35,098 bases of DNA. Source: CAZTVF01 sp964616985. Lineage in GTDB: Bacteria > Planctomycetota > Phycisphaerae > SM23-33. The DNA is taken from NCBI GenBank assembly GCA_964616985.1, contig CAZTVF010000049.1, positions 1-35,098 on the forward strand, written 5' to 3'. The stretch's first letter is position 1. Every line of letters starts with the position of its first letter. Below are positions 7,736 to 16,953 of this stretch, piece by piece. The notes under the pieces were generated by a model that was given only the letters and a program-made list of their open reading frames with translations, searched no databases and was not told the DNA's origin. The position numbers were made by a program, and so were the translations under genes.

Positions 7736-10700
7736 ATGCACAACCAAAACGTGAAGTTCATCCGTCCCCTGGCCGCGGCCGCCTTGATGATCGTCGCCGC
7801 GCTGGCCGTCGGGGCCACCAAGGACCCCAACGCGAACTACCGCACGTGGTCGCGATTCTGGCTGCCGTATGAGGCCGACAAGACCGCCCTGGGCATCTTC
7901 CACCTCGACGGCGGACAGGCCGTCGACATGGGCAAGATGCAGAAGGACCTCTCCAGCGAGAAGGAAGAGGACACCGATAACACCTCCGGCCTGCTGCTGC
8001 CGGAGGACACGGCCGTCGAGGGCAAGAAGGTCGCCGACAGCAGCCTCAACAAGTGGAACGGCACGGTGCTGGACCCGGCCGAGAACGTCAAGGACGGCGT
8101 CTTCGGCGGCGGCCTGCGCCTCAAGGGCGGCAAGAGCGCCCTGGTGAGCCCACCCTACGCCGACATCAAGAACGGCGTGCCGTTCACGGCCGAGTGCTGG
8201 GTCAAACGCGAGACGGAAAAGGAATGCGTGCTGTTCAGCATCGACGGCAAGCTCAAGGAAGCCGCCGTCGTCGAGATCCGCATCGGGGCCGACGGCATCG
8301 TCACGACCTATGGCCTCGGCAAGGAACTGGGCAAGACAACGACCGCCGTGCCGGCCAGGAAGTGGACGCACGTGTCGGCCATCATCAGCGGCGACCGCAT
8401 GGTCCTGGACAAGATCGAACCCCGCCCGGTGAAGGCTGGCGTGGAGATCCGCATCAACGGCGACGTGTGCGCCACGATCGAAAGCCCGGGCCTCAATCAT
8501 CTGCTGGCGAACATCTCGGGCGTGGTCCGCGTGGGCAACCGCGCCGCCGGCGACATGGGCCTGGTCGGCGTGATCGACGAGGTCCGCTTCAGCAACGAGG
8601 CCCGGCTGTTCTACACGAAGAATGACCTGTGGGCCGACCCCAACGCCAGCCGCGTGCTGCCCGCCGGCTCGCCCTACCTGCGCGATGAAAAGGACTGCAT
8701 CTTTGCCGTGCCTTTTGATGGAAACATGGCCCCCGCGCTGGCCGCCGGCGACAAGAGCGTGATGCAGGAGCTCAAGGCCAAGCCCACCACGCCGGCCGTC
8801 CCCAAGCCGCAGGAAAAGTATGCCCCCGGCGTCCGAGGCCAAGCCATCCTGGTGGGCTCCGAGCAGATCATGCCGATCTACCAGGCGGCGGACAACATCA
8901 CGCTGGACCGCGGCACGATCGAGTTCTGGTTCAGCCCATATGACTGGGACAATCGCAAGGAGCAGGGCTTCACCGACCCGATGGAATACCTGCCGCTGCT
9001 TCGCGTGGTGGGCCTGGGCGAAGACGCCAACGATGCCAAGCAGGTGCCGCTGATCAGCATGGCGATTCTCACGAAGCGGCCGCGCGACGCGGCCCCGCCG
9101 CCGTTCATCTCCGCGGGCAACTGGTTCCACGTCGTGCTGGCCTGGGACGGCGGGCGCCACGAGATGTACCTCAACGGCCAGCCCATGCCGGGCTCCGTCA
9201 TGTCGCTGCACCTGGCCAAGAACCTCGCCAAGTGCAAGGCGCAGCGCATCCTGATCGAGCCCTCGCAGACGAACGCGAACTATCTCGACCTTAAGACCCT
9301 CGTCGACGAGCTGCGGGTCTATTCGCGCCCGCTGACGGCCGAGGAGGTGGCCAACGCCTGCGCCCGCTACCGCGGCGACGAAAAGCTTCTCAAGCCCCTG
9401 CCCTTCGCCCACGTGAACATCCGCAGCAGCACGATCTGGAAGTACATGGGCGTGACGGCGGAACTGCTGTCGGCCCGGCGCGACCAGGTGGCCGGCGGCA
9501 AGGTGAAGATCACCGGCCCCGACGGCAAGGTCGTCGCCGACGCCAACTTCACCGCGCCCCTCGATGGGCAGATGAAGTTTGAACGCGGCAACGAGCCCGT
9601 GCCCTACGGCAAGTACCAGGTGGAGCTGTCGTTCCTAGACGCCTCGGGCAAGCCGCTGGAGCAGATGAAGATCGAGCACGACCGCATGCGGCCGCCGTGG
9701 CTGGACATGAACGTGGGCGTGCACGAGGGCAAGGTGCTGCCCGGCTGGGACCCCATCAAGGTGGAAGGCTCGACCCTGGGCCTGACGCTGCGGAAGATCA
9801 CGTTCGGCGGCGACGGCTTGCCGCAGGCGATCGTCGCTCGCGACGAGAACATCCTGGCTGCCCCCATCCGCATCGTGGCCAAGGCCAATGGCGCCGCGAT
9901 CGATCTCAAGCCCGCCGCGGCCATCAAGGTCGAGAGCGCCAAGGATGACGCCGTCGTCACCACCGGCAGCAGCGCCGGCGAGGGGCTCAGCGCGGCCACC
10001 AAGATCACCACCGAGTTCGACGGCATGATGAAGGTGGAGACCACGCTGACGGCCGGCGCGGAGCTTGATTCGCTGACGATCGAAGTGCCGTTGAACGCCC
10101 GCAACGCCTCGATCCTGTCCTACTGGACGGGCCACCCGAACTTCCGCTGGAGCAAATTCTACGGCCTCACGCCCACCAAGGAGGGCGTGGTCTTCACCAG
10201 CGTCAAGCCCGGCGTGCCCACCAACCCCGGCCTGGCCGGAAGCTTCATCCCGTACCTTTTCCTGGCCGACGATCATCGCGGGATGGCTTGGTTCGCCGAG
10301 AACGACAAGGGCTGGACCAAGAGCAAAGACCACTCCGCCGTCGAGGTCGTCCGTGACGGCAACACCGTGACGCTCAAGCTCAACATCATCACCGAGAAGA
10401 CTAAGTTCGACGGCCCGCGGACGATCGTCTTCGGCCTGCAGCCCGTGCCCGTCAAGGCCACGCCGAAGAACGCCCGCTCGTGGTCACTGGAGATGGGCTT
10501 CGCCTACGTCGACAGCTTCTCCAAGCAGGAGCTCAAGGGCGAGAGCCTCAACTCCTTCAGCATCTACCCCGAGTACAAGGACTGGGACGCCGCCGCCAAG
10601 CGCATGGCCCGCCACCAGGAGCACTACGCGGGCAGCCGGGGTTATACCAAGCCGCTGTTGTATGTGGACCGCAACTGGGTGACGCTGCCCGAGGAGTCGA

Positions 10701-11779
10701 GCGATCTCCGCGGCCCGTGGTTCGCCAGCGGCTTCTACCGCTACCTTCCCGACGCCCGCGACTGCTACCTGTTCTACATGAACGAATGGATCAAGCGCCA
10801 GCTTGTGAAGGGCATCTACATCGACGACGTCTGGCTGGGCATGTGCCGCGACCCGCAGACCGGCCCGGGCTACCTGCTCGATGACGGCAAGACAGTGCAG
10901 ACCGGCTTCGAGTGGTTCGACTACCGCGACTTCCTCAAGCGCCTCCGCTGGGTCTTCATCGACAACGGGCAGGAGCCGCTGATCTGGATCCACGCCACGG
11001 GCACGATCTTCATGCCCACGCTGTCGTTCTGCGACTTCATGCTCGACGGCGAGGATCGCTTCCAGGATTGGGGCAGCCCGCGCGACTTCCTGCACTGCTG
11101 GTCGCTGGAGAACCTCCGCCACAACAACGGCGAGAAGTTCGGCATGATCCCGCTGTGGATGAACAAGATCGGCAACGACAAGCTGGCCAGGGTGCCCATG
11201 CCGCACTGGTTCTACCGCCAGCAGCGGTCGTACAACGCGGCGCTGCTGCTGAACGACATCACCGGCTCGGGCAACGTCATCATCGACGCCGAGAAGGCCG
11301 GCTGCTACAGCGATGAGAGCCAGTTCGTGCCCTACTGGAATCCCGCCTGCCCCGTCAAGACCGAGCCTAACAGCGCGATGTACGCCAGCGTCTACCTTCA
11401 GAAGGACAAGGCCGCCATCGTGGTCGTGTCGCTAAACAAGGATGCCGCCGAGGCGACACTGGAGATCGACGCGGCCAAGCTGGGCTTCGGCGACACGCCG
11501 CTGGACAAGCTGGTGATCAAGGACTGCGACACGTACAACCCGCCGCCGGGCGAGGACGTGACGAAGGTGGCCAAGCCCAAAGAGCCCGACATGACGAAGG
11601 ACGAGCCCGACGAGCTCGACAAGCTGATCGACAACACCGTGAAGGACGCCGACATCAAGGACCGCAAGGCCAAGGGCGAGTTCTTCTACGACGACCACAA
11701 CTTCCAGCTCAAGGACGGCAAGATCATCCTCCGCGTCCGGGCTCACGATTACCGGCTGCTGACGGTTGGGCGCAAGTAG
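7736..11779 (+). CDS. Secreted multidomain protein: two LamG-like modules plus a glycosidase-like barrel
   Basis: The protein has 1347 residues. An N-terminal signal peptide (hydrophobic stretch PLAAAALMIVAALAVGA) is followed by two concanavalin/LamG-like beta modules, roughly at 115-290 and 360-540. Each ends with the family's VIDEVRFSNEA or VDELRVYSRPLTAEEV type strand. The C-terminal half, about 780-1240, has features of a sugar-active barrel: WTGHPNFRWSKFYG, GMAWFAENDKGW, LLYVDRNW, and GIYIDD with D1030/D1031 as candidate catalytic acids. It resembles planctomycetal DUF6067/glycosidase-like proteins. Extracellular or periplasmic polysaccharide processing is inferred. The ATG at 7736 is preferred because GAGGA lies five bases upstream, though 7724 in the same frame is possible. 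The C-terminal 100 residues are Lys/Asp-rich. It converges on nadA with 11 bp between stops. Confidence 0.8.
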   Translation: MHNQNVKFIRPLAAAALMIVAALAVGATKDPNANYRTWSRFWLPYEADKTALGIFHLDGGQAVDMGKMQKDLSSEKEEDTDNTSGLLLPEDTAVEGKKVADSSLNKWNGTVLDPAENVKDGVFGGGLRLKGGKSALVSPPYADIKNGVPFTAECWVKRETEKECVLFSIDGKLKEAAVVEIRIGADGIVTTYGLGKELGKTTTAVPARKWTHVSAIISGDRMVLDKIEPRPVKAGVEIRINGDVCATIESPGLNHLLANISGVVRVGNRAAGDMGLVGVIDEVRFSNEARLFYTKNDLWADPNASRVLPAGSPYLRDEKDCIFAVPFDGNMAPALAAGDKSVMQELKAKPTTPAVPKPQEKYAPGVRGQAILVGSEQIMPIYQAADNITLDRGTIEFWFSPYDWDNRKEQGFTDPMEYLPLLRVVGLGEDANDAKQVPLISMAILTKRPRDAAPPPFISAGNWFHVVLAWDGGRHEMYLNGQPMPGSVMSLHLAKNLAKCKAQRILIEPSQTNANYLDLKTLVDELRVYSRPLTAEEVANACARYRGDEKLLKPLPFAHVNIRSSTIWKYMGVTAELLSARRDQVAGGKVKITGPDGKVVADANFTAPLDGQMKFERGNEPVPYGKYQVELSFLDASGKPLEQMKIEHDRMRPPWLDMNVGVHEGKVLPGWDPIKVEGSTLGLTLRKITFGGDGLPQAIVARDENILAAPIRIVAKANGAAIDLKPAAAIKVESAKDDAVVTTGSSAGEGLSAATKITTEFDGMMKVETTLTAGAELDSLTIEVPLNARNASILSYWTGHPNFRWSKFYGLTPTKEGVVFTSVKPGVPTNPGLAGSFIPYLFLADDHRGMAWFAENDKGWTKSKDHSAVEVVRDGNTVTLKLNIITEKTKFDGPRTIVFGLQPVPVKATPKNARSWSLEMGFAYVDSFSKQELKGESLNSFSIYPEYKDWDAAAKRMARHQEHYAGSRGYTKPLLYVDRNWVTLPEESSDLRGPWFASGFYRYLPDARDCYLFYMNEWIKRQLVKGIYIDDVWLGMCRDPQTGPGYLLDDGKTVQTGFEWFDYRDFLKRLRWVFIDNGQEPLIWIHATGTIFMPTLSFCDFMLDGEDRFQDWGSPRDFLHCWSLENLRHNNGEKFGMIPLWMNKIGNDKLARVPMPHWFYRQQRSYNAALLLNDITGSGNVIIDAEKAGCYSDESQFVPYWNPACPVKTEPNSAMYASVYLQKDKAAIVVVSLNKDAAEATLEIDAAKLGFGDTPLDKLVIKDCDTYNPPPGEDVTKVAKPKEPDMTKDEPDELDKLIDNTVKDADIKDRKAKGEFFYDDHNFQLKDGKIILRVRAHDYRLLTVGRK

Positions 11780-11790
11780 GCGGTGAAATC

Positions 11791-12912
11791 CTACGCGCCA
11801 CCGATTCGAATAACGCCACCGACCGCCTTGATGTCGATCATGCGCTGCAGCGCGACGCGGGCGTCGGCGGCGATGGCGGGCGGCACGCTGACCTGGTTCA
11901 CGACGCGGCCGTCGGCGAGATTGTCCAGCACCCAAAGCAGGTGAGGCAGGTCCACGGCGTACATCTGGCGGCAGATGGCCGGCGAGTCGCTCAAGAGCCG
12001 CACGAATCGGTCGCCGTGGCGGCGGGCGAGGCGGGCGACCAGGTTGCTCTCGGTGCCGATGGCCCACTGGCTGCCGGGTGCGGCCGCGGCCACCGCGGCG
12101 ATGATCTGCTCGGTGCTGCCGGCGGCGTCGGCCAGCTGCACCACCTCGCGCGGGCACTCGGGGTGGACGATCACCTGGATGCCCGGGTGCCTGGCGCGGA
12201 CGGCGGCCACGTCGGCGGGCTTGAAAACCTGGTGGATGTGGCAGAAGCCTTTCCACAGGATGAAGGTTGCCGCCTGCACCTGCCCCGCCGTCAGCCCGCC
12301 CAGCGGCAGGTTGGGGTCGTACACGACGCAGTCGGCGGCCTGGTAGCCCATGGCAATGGCGGTGTTGCGGGCGAGGTGCTGGTCGGGGATCGCCAGGATC
12401 TTCTTGGCGCCCTGGTCGATGGCCCACTGGAAGACGTTTCGCGCGTTGCTCGACGTGCAGCACGCCCCGCCCGCGCGGGCGGTGATCGCCTTGATGGCGG
12501 CCGTCGAGTTCACGTACGTGATGGGCATGATCTTGCCCGCCGCGGCCGAGAGCTCGTCCAGGGCGGTCGCGACAGCCTCGTCGTCGGCCATCTCGGCCAT
12601 CGCGCAGCCGGCCCGCATGTTGGGCAGCACGACGACCTGCTGGGGCGAGGACAGCACGTCGGCAGACTCGGCCATGAAGTGCACGCCGCAGAAGACGATG
12701 TACTTCGCCTCCTTCTGCCCGGCCGCCTGCTGCGAGAGCTTGAGGCTGTCGCCGGTGAAGTCGGCAAAGTCGATCACTTCCTGCCGCTGGTAGTGGTGCC
12801 CCAGAATGCACAGGCTCTTTCCGAGCTGCGCCTTTCGCGCCGCCACCCGCCGCTGCAGCTCGGGCAGTTCCAGCTTGCCGTATTCCGTTGGTAGTTCGAT
12901 CTGTGTCCGCAT
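11791..12912 (-). CDS. nadA: Quinolinate synthase A
   Basis: The 373-residue enzyme condenses iminoaspartate with dihydroxyacetone phosphate to give quinolinate in de novo NAD synthesis. Recognisable segments are LGHHYQRQEVIDFADFTGDS near 37-56, FCGVHFMAE, NMRAGCAMA with Cys103, VHPECP, GTESNLV and a C-terminal AICRQMYAVDLPHLLW. The three cysteines in the NMRAGC, HPECP and AICRQM contexts are the expected ligands of the oxygen-sensitive [4Fe-4S] cluster. The start is the MRTQIELP methionine. Although the frame stays open far upstream, that extension shows no homology. nadB and nadC are not in the window. Confidence 0.96.
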   Translation of the reverse strand: MRTQIELPTEYGKLELPELQRRVAARKAQLGKSLCILGHHYQRQEVIDFADFTGDSLKLSQQAAGQKEAKYIVFCGVHFMAESADVLSSPQQVVVLPNMRAGCAMAEMADDEAVATALDELSAAAGKIMPITYVNSTAAIKAITARAGGACCTSSNARNVFQWAIDQGAKKILAIPDQHLARNTAIAMGYQAADCVVYDPNLPLGGLTAGQVQAATFILWKGFCHIHQVFKPADVAAVRARHPGIQVIVHPECPREVVQLADAAGSTEQIIAAVAAAAPGSQWAIGTESNLVARLARRHGDRFVRLLSDSPAICRQMYAVDLPHLLWVLDNLADGRVVNQVSVPPAIAADARVALQRMIDIKAVGGVIRIGGA

Positions 12913-13115
12913 CGCCCTCTTATACGACAGCGACGGGGCGCAAGTCCACCGCCCGCGCGACGTGCGCAGGGAGGAGATATGCCCACGATTGCCTCGGATT
13001 CGCGATCTGCGCGAGGGCCCTGGGTTTGCCGCCGGCGTTTCGCCGCGTGCGCGACCACTCGGGGAGGCCGGCGTGCGCGAAACGGCAAGCCGCGATGAGC
13101 GTCGTGGAATGAGGG

Positions 13116-14762
13116 TCAGGCGACCTTCTTCTTGAACCTGGCGGCCAGGGGGCCGAAGAGTTCGCCGAGTTCCGGCGCGCGGAGGAAGAAGGCGACGGCG
13201 AGGAAGACGACGGCCCCGACGGGCACGCAGAGGCTCACGACGACCCACGGCCTGGCGCCGGCAAGGGCCCACTGCTGCAGCGACCACAGGACCGCGGCCA
13301 TCGCCGCGCACGCCGCCAGCGACCGCCCCACGCTCAGTGCCAGCTTCCGCCCGCCGAACCGGCCCCACCGTTTGCGAAGCATATAGGCCAGGGCCAGCGT
13401 GTTGAGCCCGAACGTCGCGGCCGTGGCCACACCGAACGCCGCCGCGCCAAGGCCGGGCACAAAGATCAGCCCCGACACGAGCAACAGGTGTGCCGCTGCC
13501 ATCGCGCATGAAATCTTCAGCGGAGTGACCGTGTCTTTGACCGCATAGAACGCCCGCACCACGATCTGATACGAGCAGTACGCCCACATGCCCAGCAGAT
13601 ACATCTTGAGGATGCCTGCGGTTTGGGCAACGTCGGCCGGCGTGAATCGCCCGCGAAGATATAGCCACGAGGTTATCGGCTCTGCCAGGATGTACAGGCC
13701 CGTGCCTGTGGCCAGCCCCTCCATCAGCGACAGCCGCAACGCACGATTCAGGCTGTCGCGAAGATTGAGCATGTCGCCGCGCGACGCGTAACGACTCAGC
13801 AATGGGAACACGGCGACGCCCAAGGAAATGGCCAGCACGCCGAGTGGGAATTGGTAGAGGTACCGGGCCGCGTCGAGTCGCTGCAGCACGCCGACATCCA
13901 GGGGCTTGGCCAGCGCCCATCCGAGGATCTGGATCGTCTCGCCCGGTTCTTTCGCGCGGAGGACCCAGCCGATGCCCGTCTCCAGCAGTTCGGCGAACTG
14001 CAGCAGGCCCAGCCCCAGCAGCATCGGCGCCATGAGTCTGACCATCGGGCGGATACCCGGCTCGACCGGCCGCAGACGGGGGCGGATCTCAAACCCGCAC
14101 CGCTTCAGCAGCCAGAACACTCCCGCAAACTGGATCACGCCGGCGAGCGTGACGCACGCCGCGACGATCTCGAGTTGCCGCGGCAGATCGCCCTTGGCCA
14201 GCGGCGCCACGTACCACGCGCCGGCTACGATCACGACATTGAGAATGATCGGCGTTGCCGCCGGATAGACGAAATGTCCGCGGCAGTTCAGGGCAGCGGA
14301 CCCCAGCGCCAGCAAGCAGATCGTGACCATGAACGGCAGCATGATCAAGGTCAGAAGGATCAGGAGCTCGCGGTCAGCCTCGCCAGGCCAGAAGTGACCC
14401 CACGCCCACAACCCTGCGCTAGTGATCACCAGCAGCCCCAGCAGAAGCAGGGCCAGCAGGCCCATCGCGTTAGCCAGCAGCCGCGAACCGCGGGCAGGGC
14501 CGTCGGGGCCGCTCTCCATCGTTTCCGTCAACACCGGCACGAAGGCCGATGACAGCGCACCTTCCGCGAACAGCCGGCGGAAGAGGTTGGGGATCTTGAA
14601 GGCAAATGCGAAGGCATCGGTCCAGGCATTGGCCCCCAGCGAGGCGATCGCCATTGCCCGAAGCATCCCCGCGATGCGCGACAGCACCGTCAGGCCGGCA
14701 ACGACCTTGGCGGCGCCGAAGAAGTGCTCACGTTCCTTGTGCTCGGTCTGCGTGCGATCCAT
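13116..14762 (-). CDS. murJ: Lipid II flippase MurJ (MviN family)
   Basis: The protein has 548 residues and is highly hydrophobic with about 14 predicted membrane helices. N-terminal landmarks are the AAKVVAGLTVLSRIAGMLR motif and WTDAFAFAFKIPNLFRRLFAEGALSSAFVPV, which are diagnostic for MurJ/MviN flippases of the MOP superfamily. These move the peptidoglycan precursor lipid II to the outer face of the inner membrane. Length is normal and no conserved block appears missing. The ATG at 14762 starts shortly before the motif. A TTG 12 codons upstream is possible, but neither has a good ribosome-binding site. The presence of the gene argues for a peptidoglycan wall. Confidence 0.95.
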   Translation of the reverse strand: MDRTQTEHKEREHFFGAAKVVAGLTVLSRIAGMLRAMAIASLGANAWTDAFAFAFKIPNLFRRLFAEGALSSAFVPVLTETMESGPDGPARGSRLLANAMGLLALLLLGLLVITSAGLWAWGHFWPGEADRELLILLTLIMLPFMVTICLLALGSAALNCRGHFVYPAATPIILNVVIVAGAWYVAPLAKGDLPRQLEIVAACVTLAGVIQFAGVFWLLKRCGFEIRPRLRPVEPGIRPMVRLMAPMLLGLGLLQFAELLETGIGWVLRAKEPGETIQILGWALAKPLDVGVLQRLDAARYLYQFPLGVLAISLGVAVFPLLSRYASRGDMLNLRDSLNRALRLSLMEGLATGTGLYILAEPITSWLYLRGRFTPADVAQTAGILKMYLLGMWAYCSYQIVVRAFYAVKDTVTPLKISCAMAAAHLLLVSGLIFVPGLGAAAFGVATAATFGLNTLALAYMLRKRWGRFGGRKLALSVGRSLAACAAMAAVLWSLQQWALAGARPWVVVSLCVPVGAVVFLAVAFFLRAPELGELFGPLAARFKKKVA

Positions 14763-15090
14763 CGGGGGGATTATCGCCCATCGATGGGGCAATTCCAAGT
14801 CGGTGACACGAAGAGTTCACCGCGGAGAATGCAGAGAACGCGGAGAGAAAAAGGGGTCGCAGGTCACAGGGCGCAGGGGAAGAGCGTTGCGCCACCAGGT
14901 GTGCCGCAATCGCTCGCCATTATGCGCTTCTCTGCTCCTGCAGCGCAGCGAGCCGTTGCCACCGACGCTGGACCTGCGAAGCTCCTCCCCTACCACCTAC
15001 TGCCTATGACCTACGACCTTCCCCCGGTATACTCCACCCGTCGTTACCGATTCACGGATCCACTGACCAACCGATTCACCGGGCCCAATC
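14763..15090. other. Gene-free gap with one CRCAGAG repeat arm
   Basis: This divergent gap lies between murJ and the MazG-like gene. Positions 14800-14854 hold a single arm of the repeat seen at 6453 (TTCACCGCGGAGAATGCAGA and continuing). I found no clear inverted partner nearby. A TATACT-like hexamer occurs near 15027 without a convincing -35 element. I see no open frame worth calling. Confidence 0.6.
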
Positions 15091-15354
15091 ATGACCATCA
15101 AAGAATTTCAGGACTTCATCCGCAAGCAGTATGGCGACCGCGACGCCGAACGCGGCACGCCGGCGACCTTCATGTGGTTCATCGAGGAAGTGGGCGAGCT
15201 CTCCAGCGCCCTGGCCGGCGACGATGACTATAACAAGGCCGAGGAGTTCGCCGACGTCTTCGCCTGGCTGTGCACGCTGGCCAACATCAACGGCGTCGAT
15301 CTCGAAAAGGCCATCGAGAAGTACACCGTCAAGGGCGTAAAGGGATTCAAATAG
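15091..15354 (+). CDS. MazG-like nucleotide pyrophosphohydrolase
   Basis: This 87-residue protein contains the all-alpha MazG/NTP-PPase metal site: E32-E33-V-G-E36 on the first helix and E52-F-A-D55 on the second. Such small single-domain relatives hydrolyse (d)NTPs to the monophosphate and pyrophosphate and help clean the nucleotide pool. It is shorter than full-length MazG, which has two domains, and matches the compact archaeal/bacterial MazG-like group. The ribosome-binding site is poor. It stands alone between divergent murJ and the downstream waaA (128 bp gap). Confidence 0.85.
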   Translation: MTIKEFQDFIRKQYGDRDAERGTPATFMWFIEEVGELSSALAGDDDYNKAEEFADVFAWLCTLANINGVDLEKAIEKYTVKGVKGFK

Positions 15355-15482
15355 CGAGGGTGCGTTTCGCTTCGCCCCGCCTTTTTAGGCCGACGCTCGG
15401 GCCGCTGTACATACGATTGCCCCTGTGGGCGCCGCCCCGGTGTTTCATTGACCCCCACGCCCCGCTATGATACTAAAAAACC

Positions 15483-16817
15483 ATGGGAATCTTTCTGGAC
15501 GTTATCTACGCGGCGGGGCTCGTCTTGGCGAGTCCCGTCTGGCTGTACCGCATGACCCGCCACGGCCGCTATCGCAGCGGCGTGGGCGAGAAGTTCGGCG
15601 CTGCGCCCATCCGCTACGGCTTGCAGCCCATCATCTGGATCCACGCCGTCAGCCTCGGTGAGATCAACGCCTGCCGCGCGCTGGTCCAGCAGATCCACGG
15701 CCAGCTGCCCGACTACCGCGTCGTCATCTCCACCACCACCGACACCGGCATGGCCGCGGCGAAGAAGGCCTTCGCCCCCGACCACCTCGTCTTCTTCTAC
15801 CCGCTCGATTTCACCTGGGCCGTCGCCCGCGCGCTCGACCGCCTCAAGCCCAGCCTCGTCGTCCTCATGGAAGGCGACGTCTGGCCCAACTTCCTGGCCG
15901 CGTGCAACCGCCGCGACATCCCCGTCGCCGTCGTCAACGCGCGGATGAGCGCCAACAAGGGCTACCCGCGATACAAGAAACTCGGCGCGCTGGCCCGCAA
16001 CCTGATCTTCAAACGTCTCGCGGCCGTGGGCGTGCAGGACGAGACGTACGCGCAGCGCTTCATCGAACTGGGCGTTGCGGCCGATCGCGTCCACCTCACC
16101 GGCATGCTGAAGTACGACAGCGCCGTCGTCGCGCGCGAGATCCCCGGGCAGCGCGAATTGGCCGCGGCCATGGGCGTGCAGGCGGATGAGCCGCTGATCG
16201 TGGCCGGCGGCACGGGCGAGGGCGAAGAGGCCATCGTGCTCGACGCGTTCGCCCAAGTGCGGGCGAAGTTCCCCACCGCGCGCCTGGCCATCGTGCCGCG
16301 GAAGCCCGAGCGCTTCGACGAGGTCGCGCGGCTGATCCAGTCTCGGAACCTGCCGCTGGTGCGGCGGTCGCAGCGGCCTGATGGCGCGAGCGACGCCGCG
16401 GCGCCCGCGGCCGTCATCCTGGGCGACACGATGGGCGAGCTCCGCAAGTTCTACTCGCTGGCGACGTGCGTCTTTGTCGGCCGGTCGCTGGTGGGCGATG
16501 GCGGCTCGGATATGATCGAGGCGGCCGCCCTGGGCAAGGCCACGTGCTTTGGCCCGCACACGTTCAACTTCCCGCAGGCGGACGATCTCGTGCGTCATGG
16601 CTGTGCCCGCGTGGCCGACGGCGCGGCGCTGGCGCAACAGTTGATCGCGTGGCTGGGCGACGCCGCGGCCGGGCGGGCCGCCGGCGAGGCCGCACAGCAG
16701 TTCGTCCGCACGCAGCAGGGCGCGACGCTCCGCAACGTGCACATGCTTTGTCACGTGCTGGGACGCGAGCCGGCGCTGACGCCCGGCGCGATCGCCACCG
16801 ACAAACTCCAGGCCTGA
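15483..16817 (+). CDS. waaA: 3-deoxy-D-manno-octulosonic acid (Kdo) transferase
   Basis: The 444-residue enzyme is a GT-B glycosyltransferase that adds Kdo to lipid A at the inner membrane. An N-terminal membrane-associating helix is followed by RSGVGEKFG and WIHAVSLGE, whose E60 matches the catalytic base position of this family. STTTDTGMAAA, LMEGDVWPNFL, NARMSANKGYPRYKKL and a C-terminal FVGRSLVGDGGSDMIEAAALGK segment (sugar-nucleotide site) are all visible. It indicates Kdo-containing lipopolysaccharide. Other lipid A genes are not nearby. Confidence 0.94.
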   Translation: MGIFLDVIYAAGLVLASPVWLYRMTRHGRYRSGVGEKFGAAPIRYGLQPIIWIHAVSLGEINACRALVQQIHGQLPDYRVVISTTTDTGMAAAKKAFAPDHLVFFYPLDFTWAVARALDRLKPSLVVLMEGDVWPNFLAACNRRDIPVAVVNARMSANKGYPRYKKLGALARNLIFKRLAAVGVQDETYAQRFIELGVAADRVHLTGMLKYDSAVVAREIPGQRELAAAMGVQADEPLIVAGGTGEGEEAIVLDAFAQVRAKFPTARLAIVPRKPERFDEVARLIQSRNLPLVRRSQRPDGASDAAAPAAVILGDTMGELRKFYSLATCVFVGRSLVGDGGSDMIEAAALGKATCFGPHTFNFPQADDLVRHGCARVADGAALAQQLIAWLGDAAAGRAAGEAAQQFVRTQQGATLRNVHMLCHVLGREPALTPGAIATDKLQA

Positions 16818-16835
16818 TAGGGTGCATTGTGTAAA

Positions 16836-16867
16836 CATGCTTCTGCCCCTGCAGAGCTGGAAGCATG
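16836..16867. repeat. Hairpin between waaA and proB
   Basis: CATGCTTC (16836-16843) pairs perfectly with GAAGCATG (16860-16867) around a 16-base centre containing CTGCAG. The right side continues into GCATGGCGCC, reminiscent of the GCATGGCACC end of the palindromic element at 29973. It may be a terminator for waaA, but no U-tract follows. Confidence 0.45.
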
Positions 16868-16953
16868 GCGCCCCATCGAATAATATGAGCGAAAGCCGAG
16901 GGTAAGATGCCCTCGCTGCCGGCGGGCCAGACGCCCGCGTTACCGAGGCTTCC

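Noticed and set aside
13116..13920. N-terminally extended NadA reaching to 13920
   Set aside because: The extension overlaps murJ antisense and lacks family similarity. The conserved NadA start is at 12912.
15448..15471. TTGACC...TATGAT promoter before waaA
   Set aside because: The spacer is only about 12 bases, too short for a sigma70-type promoter.
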